Assembly (NCBI GenBank): GCA_014529385.2
Contig: CM043963.1
Location: 76,084,412 to 76,148,411, forward strand
Source of the DNA: Adiantum capillus-veneris
Taxonomy: Eukaryota; Streptophyta; Polypodiopsida; Polypodiales; Pteridaceae
Reading direction: 5' to 3'
Length of the DNA: 64,000 bases
Under the pieces are notes generated by a model. The model saw nothing but the letters and a program-made list of their open reading frames with translations, did not search any database and was not told the DNA's origin. Below are positions 56,988 to 64,000 of the stretch, piece by piece. A program made the position numbers and the translations under genes. The stretch's first letter is position 1, and every line of letters begins with the position of its first letter.

Positions 56988-57227
56988 GATCGAGCATTAC
57001 GAAGGCACGACGGCGGCGAAGCGGTTGAGCGCGGCACAACTGCAGCTTCTTCTTCATCGCGGCGAGGAATCCACCACGAAGGCGAGCGTAGAGCGGTGAG
57101 TGACACACCCTTTGTTTTCTTGAGCTTGCTAGTTTAGGCTTGTTGTGTGCTTGGAGCCGTTTGTGGCTCGCACACGGTGTATTGGCAAGTCCCTTGCTTC
57201 GACAGTGCGGCAAGGAGCGCACATTTT

Positions 57228-57245
57228 TGGCGCCGTTGCCGGGGA
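57228..57245 (+). other. Primer-binding site of element Z (tRNA-Asp)
   Basis: TGGCGCCGTTGCCGGGGA, an 18-base perfect complement to the 3' end of plant tRNA-Asp including CCA. Confidence 0.9.
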
Positions 57246-58165
57246 TATGCCCTACACTAAGCTCGGTTAGCACTTTACGCTTCCTTGTGGTGCAATTTCT
57301 ATCATAGGAAAGGCAGGGAAGGAGTGTGTGGAGATTTCTGTTTTTTGCGTTTTATGCATTTGCTGTCAAGTTTCAATTTCTGCTATTGTCTGCGTTTTTT
57401 CAATTTCCGCAATTTGTGCATTTTCAAGTTCGGCGTTTTCAATTTCTGCAATTTTCTGCATTTCTGCGTTTTTTTTAATTTTCTGCGTTTTTTCTGCAAT
57501 TTTTGCATTTTCTGCAATTTCTGAATTTCTGCGTTTTTTGAAATTTCTGCATATCTGCGTTTTCTGAAATTTCTGCATATCTGCGTTTTCAATTTCTATA
57601 TTTTCTGCACCAAAAATAAATAAATAAATAAATAAATAAATTCAAAATCGGAAATTAAAAACGCGAGTGAGCGGGCGGCGGAATTTTTCGAAAATAAAAA
57701 ACGTGACTCTTAAAACGGACGGGTTGGTTTGTATAAAAGATAGATCGGATCCGGGATCATTTGCCCAAGCCCAGGCCCAGGCCTCAGTCCTCAGTCTTAT
57801 GATATATACTAGACTCACTCTTATATATATACCCTACTCCCTCAAGAGAGAATGAGAGCATGTGGGACAAGTCCTCCACTCTCCTCCTTTCTCTTCCCAC
57901 TTGCACCCTTAGACTTTCTAGTTTGGGCCTAGTTCCCTACTGGAAATTGACAGTTTTAGGGATTCCGAGGGCATAGAGTGACCAAACGGAGGGCTGTAAA
58001 GCACGGCACGACCCTCTGACCGATACGCTCGTTTCGAGCTATCACACGACCCATTCCACGACACGCTCTAAAAAATCTAGCAAAAAAACAAACAAAAAAC
58101 ACGCTAAAAACTAGTCACAAGGCCTCCTAGAGCAGCTTTTTGACACCTTAGGGTATCAGAAGCAC
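57246..58165 (+). other. Leader of element Z
   Basis: Contains a T-rich low-complexity stretch of repeated TTTCTGC-like words (57320-57600) and (AAAT)n at 57613-57640, then sequence shared with the A leader. ORFs across the T-rich part are not genes. Confidence 0.65.
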
Positions 58166-61100
58166 ATGCACTTACGCTCTGGGCGGGTGCTAGAACACGA
58201 GCATATTGAGGGTGCCTCTGTTCATACGGACACCCATTACCCATCCACGATAAGCTCTAGACCCTCAGCGGGGACACAAGGTAGCACCACCCAAGACCCT
58301 AAAATAGCCGCTAGTGATTCCTCCTCCGACTCAGAAATCATGGAAGCATACCCTACCCAAAACACTGAGAGAGAAGGCCATGCACCTCCCGAAGCTCCAC
58401 AGCCTAGTACTAGTATGTTTAGCCGTTTCATGGAAACATTAGGTAGAGCTACTCGCTCGGAACCTGATGCAAATGAAGCACACGAAGGGGGTGGGGAAGT
58501 GGACTCTCCTTTCACATCGCATGTGGACCCCACACCCCCAAAGAGTGTCCATGTGGATATCCTGCCAACTTCTTACCAAGAAGGCCCTGTTGAGCTGCCT
58601 CCTTCAGAAGTTCCCTCTAGAGTACCGTTGGTGACAAGTAAAACCACGGGGAGCAACATTGCTTCTACCTCACAAGAAACCATTAACACGTCGACTCTAG
58701 AAGGATTGTTCATTAATGATCATTGGACATACGACCTCCACACTGAGGTGTTGACGGATCTACACTCTGGCCACGCCTACCATGTAGGATGGATAGAGAT
58801 TGTACAATCCACCTCTAGTGCCACGAGCATCGAAGATCAACAGAAAATGATCTGTAATGTTATCCATGGCATTATTCAATCTGAAAGGCAAAACCGAGGG
58901 GTAAATATACTCTCAACTGGCCCCATGAGATTTCTGGATACGAGCAAGGCTCAACAGCCTACTCTATCACAAATGGAGACTCCTCTAATGAGCCCCATGG
59001 ACCCATCTTACGTCATTTCACCTGGGGTCTCTATGCAATCTGAGACTCCGAGCGAAAACTTTAGCTTCCCTAACTTGGCTCAACCCTCTATCAAGGAAAA
59101 CACAGTGCTCACTCCAGGGATAAGCCTGACAGAGAATGTACCGATGACATCTACGGTTAGCGCAGTGCCACTACCTAGTGTCGTAGTACCTAATATGGGG
59201 CCTCGACCGTATGTGCCTCTAGCCCCTTATGCACACATGGCCCCCACACCTCCAATTGTACCACTTGCTTATGCTCCTCGAGTGCTGCTCCCTAGCTCTT
59301 ATCCGAGTGGACCTATGCCCGGTTATGTTCCATATCCTGCATCATCTACACATATGCCAAGACCGATACCCGTTTCTCTCCCACATATGATTCCAAGAGT
59401 ACCTCCACCGGCCCTACCTCCTCACATAGGTGACTTGGCAGTGTTTGCTCAAACCATAGGTCGATCTATCGCGGAAAATATGCGTCATGCATCTGATAGA
59501 GAGCCTAGAAGTAAGGCAGTACAAATTGCCAAACTCACGCAAAAATTCAATGGGGACGAAGATGCTAGAAAACACATTGAAGTGTTTGAACAAGTATGTG
59601 ATTCCTTAGGGGAACGCAACGAACTACATAAGTGCAATGCCTTAAGCTTGACATTAAGTGGGAAGGCTGGAGATTGGTATAGGACCCTAAGGGTCGACGA
59701 GAAAACAATCTACCCTACCCTTCGAAGGTTGTTTCTAAAGGAGTACATACGAGAAGGTGTGCTTTGGGGTATAGCATCTCAGCTACAGAAGGCCGAACGT
59801 AAGGAAGGAGAGTCAGTAAGGGACTTCATTAGTCGTCTAAAGCACTTAAACTCTCGTTACCATGTAAATGAGCGCTTCAACAATAACCAACTGCTTGATC
59901 GATTCATTCGAGGGTTGAGGAATGAAGGAATCTATAATGGACTAGTGATTAGAGGTATCACAACCTGGGAAGATGTCACTGCCAATGCAATCCAACTAGA
60001 GGACAACTTGATGATAGCAGGCATGAGGGTGTCTACTGACACGAGATCCACTAGCTCACAAGCCATTGAGTATGAACCCATGACTGCAAAGCCCATTGCC
60101 AATGAGCCAAAGGTATTTGAGACATTCTTGACAGACCTCACCAAGGCAATCCAAGAGTCTCTTAAGGATAATCGACCCCCTCAAAATAGTCACATGTACC
60201 CAAGAAGGGAGCAACAATGGTGTTCCATTTGCTTAGGTCCACATAGCACTAGTGAGTGCCCTACGTTTAGAGTAAAATTTAATGGAACTTGCAACGCATG
60301 TGGTAGGTATGGTCACCAAGCTAAGGATTGTTTAATGATCAAACGTATGATGGCAAATAGACCACCTGTAGCCTGGACGGATGCGCCTCGACCTCCTGTA
60401 TTGATGCCTACTCCACCTGTTGAGCAACTACTGCAACACATGGACCCTAGATCTCAAAATGTTGTACAAGCTACACCGCTACCACCTCCTGTGCTAGGAC
60501 CACAGCCCCCGCATCCAAGAGTCGCCCCTATGAACCAAGTGGGTTGCGAGCCATCAAATGCTTATGCAGATGGCTGTGAGGAGGAAATAGACACTAGTAT
60601 TGCCTACGGACTTGATACATTGGAAGAGTGTCCTATATACTACATGGAAGATTGTTGGGGACAAGTCAAGCCGGTTTATCAAGCTGCTCTTGCATCCAGA
60701 GGTCAAAATATCAACACCCAGGCTAGGAGGCCACCTCTTCAATGCTACGAGTGTGGTGGACCACATCGAGTAGCGGAGTGCCCTATTAGGCTGCAAAAGA
60801 ATGCTGCACAGATGCAAGTGAATCAAGGGAGCACGTCTGCAATGCCAATACTCACATGTAATCGTTGTGGCATAGATCACTTGATTGCCCAATGCCCCTA
60901 TAACCCAAATGCGCCTAAAATCACACCCCTGAATTTGGTCGAAATTGCTAGTGTGACATCGCCAATACCACCCGTCGCACCTGCTTATGCGATTACACGG
61001 TCCATGCTTCAAGGGCCAGGACATATCCTCGAAGAGAGAGATACCGCGTTAGTTATCCAAGCAAAGAAAAAGAAGACACGAAGGAAGAAGTCGCAGAATA

Positions 61101-61978
61101 CGGAAAATTCAAAGCCAAGTTCCAAAACAAACATAGGAACAGGAGATGACCCCGTGTATATGAATGACCTCGAGGATGATTCAGATTCAGTCGAGACAAT
61201 GGAGACTAGAACCAATACCACAAAGGGAAAGACCGACAAAGAAAACCGTAACATGGAACCAAATGAAAACCGAATAAGAGAAAACCATAAAGAGCCTCTG
61301 AAAACACCACAAGTGTTTCCAAATCCAATCCAAGACCCCCAAGATAAACCGCAGGGGCAAAAAGGGAAGAATCGTAAAAAGAAGATTGGGACGTACCCAA
61401 AACCAGTAGACGAGATTAAGCAGGTGAAACATCTAAGAGGTTTAGTGGAGGAGACTCAAAGGAAACTAGAACCAGAACCCATGCAGGTCAAAATTCATGA
61501 CACAGTGTTTCCCACGCAAGTTCATCCACCTCACATGAACCATAGACCGTTAGCCATATCTAGTATCATCCATGAAGGGAGCGAGGACGGGACATCAGAA
61601 AGTGAGCATACACCTTTCTTGTTGGGAAGGATGTTTAACGAAGGAATACCTGATCCCATTGAGGAATATGAGATTCCATCCTCACCAGTTCCTAGTCAAG
61701 GACCTACACCCTGCAAAACGCCAATGAATGTTGCCAAACTAGTGGACTTCATGTTTTCTGAGGTCCGAACCACGATCATAGCAAAGCTGTATGGAGATCC
61801 TAAGTTATTCCTTGCACTTCGAGCATTCCTTAACGGAGAGCTACGAACGGGATTACCGCAGTTTGCGCAACCAAATAGGCCTAACTGGATTATGATTGAT
61901 GAGGAAAATCATGTGCAATCACTTGACTTAGATGGACACGAGTCTGTGATCGAGGTACCCATTAACGAATTAGGGTAG
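58166..61978 (+). CDS. Gag of element Z with four zinc knuckles
   Basis: 1270 codons from ATG to a TAG. Residues 1-450 are Ser/Pro-rich with a PPPALPPHIGDLAVFAQ motif near the end; about 450-616 is the Retrotrans_gag core (KHIEVFEQVCDSLGE, WYRTLRVDEKTIYPTLRR, VRDFISRLKHLNSRY). Four zinc knuckles follow at 686-698 (CSICLGPHSTSEC), 709-722 (CNACGRYGHQAKDC, canonical), 860-872 (CYECGGPHRVAEC) and 898-910 (CNRCGIDHLIAQC), all with every ligand; three have CX2CX3HX4C spacing. A lysine-rich linker (about 955-1100) leads towards the protease. Gag would form the virus-like particle and bind RNA. The size is unusually large for Gag. The stop is CAA in element A. Confidence 0.9.
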   Translation: MHLRSGRVLEHEHIEGASVHTDTHYPSTISSRPSAGTQGSTTQDPKIAASDSSSDSEIMEAYPTQNTEREGHAPPEAPQPSTSMFSRFMETLGRATRSEPDANEAHEGGGEVDSPFTSHVDPTPPKSVHVDILPTSYQEGPVELPPSEVPSRVPLVTSKTTGSNIASTSQETINTSTLEGLFINDHWTYDLHTEVLTDLHSGHAYHVGWIEIVQSTSSATSIEDQQKMICNVIHGIIQSERQNRGVNILSTGPMRFLDTSKAQQPTLSQMETPLMSPMDPSYVISPGVSMQSETPSENFSFPNLAQPSIKENTVLTPGISLTENVPMTSTVSAVPLPSVVVPNMGPRPYVPLAPYAHMAPTPPIVPLAYAPRVLLPSSYPSGPMPGYVPYPASSTHMPRPIPVSLPHMIPRVPPPALPPHIGDLAVFAQTIGRSIAENMRHASDREPRSKAVQIAKLTQKFNGDEDARKHIEVFEQVCDSLGERNELHKCNALSLTLSGKAGDWYRTLRVDEKTIYPTLRRLFLKEYIREGVLWGIASQLQKAERKEGESVRDFISRLKHLNSRYHVNERFNNNQLLDRFIRGLRNEGIYNGLVIRGITTWEDVTANAIQLEDNLMIAGMRVSTDTRSTSSQAIEYEPMTAKPIANEPKVFETFLTDLTKAIQESLKDNRPPQNSHMYPRREQQWCSICLGPHSTSECPTFRVKFNGTCNACGRYGHQAKDCLMIKRMMANRPPVAWTDAPRPPVLMPTPPVEQLLQHMDPRSQNVVQATPLPPPVLGPQPPHPRVAPMNQVGCEPSNAYADGCEEEIDTSIAYGLDTLEECPIYYMEDCWGQVKPVYQAALASRGQNINTQARRPPLQCYECGGPHRVAECPIRLQKNAAQMQVNQGSTSAMPILTCNRCGIDHLIAQCPYNPNAPKITPLNLVEIASVTSPIPPVAPAYAITRSMLQGPGHILEERDTALVIQAKKKKTRRKKSQNTENSKPSSKTNIGTGDDPVYMNDLEDDSDSVETMETRTNTTKGKTDKENRNMEPNENRIRENHKEPLKTPQVFPNPIQDPQDKPQGQKGKNRKKKIGTYPKPVDEIKQVKHLRGLVEETQRKLEPEPMQVKIHDTVFPTQVHPPHMNHRPLAISSIIHEGSEDGTSESEHTPFLLGRMFNEGIPDPIEEYEIPSSPVPSQGPTPCKTPMNVAKLVDFMFSEVRTTIIAKLYGDPKLFLALRAFLNGELRTGLPQFAQPNRPNWIMIDEENHVQSLDLDGHESVIEVPINELG

Positions 61979-63343
61979 TATTTTGAAGGCGACGAGTCTA
62001 ATGCGACCCTACCCATCACTACCAAGGGATTAACTATAAAGGGAATTCTTGATGGTGGTGCGGGAGTTAGCATCGTTACAAATGATTGTTGGGAATCCAT
62101 GGGAAAACCCCGCCTCAGTGTTACTAACATTGTGGTAAAGATGGCAAATGGTACCATAGCCAAACCTATGGGGATGCTCAAGGATCTTAAGATCAAAGTT
62201 CTAGGACACAAGGTACGACATACGTTCATTGTAATGGATTTCTCTAAACACCTTATGTCATATGAAATGATTTTAGGACGACCATTCATGAGGGAAGCAC
62301 AAATGGTTCACGATTGGTCTAAAAATCATGTCTATTTGCAATTCCAAGACTCTGTCCTTAGAGTGGATTTGGTGACTGGTAAGGTACACCCCTTAGGGAG
62401 TAAAACCATTATTGATCATCGCTCTGACACCACAGTTCACTCGGCCCCACTACAATATTGTTACACTTGTAAGAAGGATACAGACATTGGCCAAGATTCT
62501 CCTTACATGGATGTGTTACCGGGTATGACGGAATCAGACAATGTGGATTGGGTCCACCTAGCATCAACCATAGACACTTGGGGAAATAGGGGGACGACCT
62601 GGGTAACACCTGAGGGGGATGAAATGCGTATACCCTTAAATATGCTACAAGCAATGCATATCGCTTCCGACAAGACTCATCCTAATGTAACGAAGAAAAC
62701 ATACAAGTGGGTCCCTAAAGCTTCTTTAGTGACCATAACTAGTGCTAAAAAGCAGAAGCCTTGTAAGAAACGTACCACTCGCTCCAAGAAAAGTAAGAAA
62801 ATGTTGCGATGGATCCCTAAACGACTATTGGAAGCCCAAGGCTACTATCAAGGAAATGATCAAATCTGGGTGCCAAAACGTAGATTGTGCTCTTACCTAA
62901 CACCTGACCCATGTGAGCCCAATCCCGTAGCTCCAAAACGAATCAATGATCGTGGAAAGAAAAAAATCACAGAATGCTACACACCCGCTCCCGAGCTAGT
63001 TTGGGTACCAAAGAAAGAACGATTTGTTCCACCTAGCTCAGGAAGGGGGGAGTCCCATGAAGCTTCTAGCTCCTCATGTAATACATCCATAGAGGTAAAA
63101 GCTTCTACACAGCCTCCATCTATAGTAGCGGACCTCCATGAAGCTACAAAAGAATCCACACCTCCCAGTGTTCAAGAATCACCTGATGAACCACTTCAAG
63201 TTCGATCCTGGGAGAGTACCTTACCACCCTTGCAGCTTGACAAGGCACCTAGGGTAATAGAAAACTACTGGCAAAAATCCTCACCTATTACCAACTGGAA
63301 CAATTGGTTTCAAAGGGTGACAAGCTCATTTCAAACGGTATGA
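61979..63343 (+). CDS. Protease fused to the W-V-P-K tail, element Z (after the TAG)
   Basis: Continues in the Gag frame directly after the TAG, with no initiator Met until 62099, so it needs readthrough or repair. Protease: active site ILDGGAGVSIVT (Asp codon 62051-62053) and MILGRPFMREAQMVHDW, then YCYTCKKDTD. Near 62660 (HIASD then KTHPN) it passes without RT or integrase into the tail, which has four W-[VI]-P-K repeats with Trp codons at 62708, 62810, 62867 and 63002, and the block LLEAQGYYQGNDQIWVPK. Ends at a stop just before the internal polypurine tract. Open for 454 codons, against a ruined A, which suggests recent activity or selection. Confidence 0.8.
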   Translation, partial: YFEGDESNATLPITTKGLTIKGILDGGAGVSIVTNDCWESMGKPRLSVTNIVVKMANGTIAKPMGMLKDLKIKVLGHKVRHTFIVMDFSKHLMSYEMILGRPFMREAQMVHDWSKNHVYLQFQDSVLRVDLVTGKVHPLGSKTIIDHRSDTTVHSAPLQYCYTCKKDTDIGQDSPYMDVLPGMTESDNVDWVHLASTIDTWGNRGTTWVTPEGDEMRIPLNMLQAMHIASDKTHPNVTKKTYKWVPKASLVTITSAKKQKPCKKRTTRSKKSKKMLRWIPKRLLEAQGYYQGNDQIWVPKRRLCSYLTPDPCEPNPVAPKRINDRGKKKITECYTPAPELVWVPKKERFVPPSSGRGESHEASSSSCNTSIEVKASTQPPSIVADLHEATKESTPPSVQESPDEPLQVRSWESTLPPLQLDKAPRVIENYWQKSSPITNWNNWFQRVTSSFQTV

Positions 63344-63351
63344 TCTACCCA

Positions 63352-63363
63352 AGGAAGGGGGGA
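63352..63363 (+). other. Internal polypurine tract of element Z
   Basis: AGGAAGGGGGGA followed by GTGTTTG, as in A at 10351-10362. Confidence 0.6.
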
Positions 63364-64000
63364 GTGTTTGTGGACATCCATTATTCATTTGTTTCCCTCT
63401 CAACCTTTTTCCCTGACCTCTTAATCACCAATCTTAGGGAATGTACATATAAAGCTTTATACTCACAAAAAAAAAAAAGAGCAAGAGCAATTAGCAAACG
63501 AGTATGCACAATAAAAGTCAAAACATTGACTCAGACCTACACATGTCACATCTGGTACAGTGAAACAGAAACCTATGCCATGAAACACCTTTGATCCTCA
63601 TCACTTGAGGGATGGAGGGTAGGTAAGATTAGTACGATAGAGTGTTTCTGTTTTAGAGTTGAGTGATTAGCGAAGATCTCTTTTCCTACTAATGTGCCTC
63701 CTGGAGGTATTCCTTTTGTTTCCTAGTGTGTACAGGAGCGTGTTGCTATTGATAGGATTTGGACCTTCATGGAACCTTCAAATCAAGCGCGACCATCGAC
63801 ACAAACAGGTGTTTCTTGTCCATTAGTATTGCCTTTATCTCTTTGCATCCATGTTTGTCTGCTTTGATTGTGATTGGTAGCATAATATTCAGTGCATTTG
63901 CTTAGTATCAAACATTTAATTCAATGTAATGTTTTGTCATAATCACTTGTTTAGGTTTAAAAATCAAGCAGTCCGACTAAGCTAGTTTGACCAAGCTAGG
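63364..64000 (+). other. 3' untranslated region of element Z (continues beyond the window)
   Basis: Lines up with 10363-10560 and then 11140-11430 of A, skipping the accessory ORF of A. No gene seen. Confidence 0.65.

Larger units (their letters stand above)
56638..57223 (+). repeat. 5' LTR of element Z
   Basis: TGTTAACC...GCGCACA, 586 bp, four bases before the primer-binding site. Its start matches the 3' LTR of A (12364) and its end matches 1-184. Confidence 0.8.
56638..64000 (+). mobile_element. Element Z: non-autonomous Ty3/gypsy element of family A with near-intact Gag-PR-tail frame
   Basis: 5' LTR, tRNA-Asp primer-binding site, leader, a single frame from 58166 to 63343 with one TAG, an internal polypurine tract and 3' untranslated sequence to the window end; the 3' LTR is outside. 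Relative to A it lacks about 3.8 kb (5840 to 9660 of A) covering the spacer, RT, RNase H, integrase and PR2, yet the two sides join in frame. Good preservation against the ruin of A points to recent mobility by help in trans. Confidence 0.85.

Noticed and set aside
57285-57600. Phe-rich or Lys-rich ORFs in the leader of Z
   Set aside because: Low-complexity T-rich sequence open in several frames on both strands.

Overview
The window is nuclear DNA of a land plant with a large, repeat-rich genome. The evidence is wall-to-wall nested LTR retrotransposons of plant type, a Ty3/gypsy primer-binding site complementary to the 3' end of plant tRNA-Asp, Copia-type TGGTATCAGAGC sites (initiator tRNA-Met), and one Tat-lineage-like element with a second RNase H. 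I cannot name the species. I found no convincing cellular gene, rRNA, tRNA or CRISPR array.

Layout. 1-12726: element A, a decayed Ty3/gypsy element (+), with gag, protease, RT, RNase H, integrase, a second protease-like domain, a tail with W-V-P-K motifs and an accessory ORF. 12727-13489: Copia-like fragment (-). 13490-16224: gag of a second Ty3/gypsy family (family B, +). 16225-16885: LTR R (-). 16886-26442: element B' (-), a family-B derivative without RT, RNase H or integrase, carrying a nested gag-only Copia element E (19155-22427). 26843-33537: a ~282-bp tandem repeat in which every unit keeps a 20-bp perfect or near-perfect palindrome; it is split by G (27419-32291), a 4.9-kb TG...CA sequence with a 5-bp target duplication, probably a giant solo LTR, holding fifteen 152-bp units. 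33536-42951: second LTR R, split by element D (33838-42543, -), a nearly complete Ty3/gypsy element. 42952-48697: family-B element B (+), full domain set but dead. 48698-50602: noncoding, with two more palindromes. 50603-53690: an unrecognised decayed gene with a coiled coil. 54383-56227: element F, a 1.85-kb non-coding LTR element with perfect target duplications. 56638-64000: element Z (+), the same family as A, much better preserved, whose single reading frame joins Gag, protease and the tail directly because RT, RNase H, integrase and the second protease are missing. It runs off the window.

How the parts relate. A and Z, and B and B', form two parallel pairs: one copy of each carries the polymerase and integrase domains, the other lost exactly those domains and kept gag, protease and the 3' tail in one reading-frame phase. 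Such copies would need RT and integrase in trans. A second aspartic-protease-like domain after integrase occurs in A, B and B'. The nesting order can be read from target duplications: E in B', G in the palindrome array, D in R.

All domain calls are from reading translated sequence and motifs by eye; no database search or alignment program was run.
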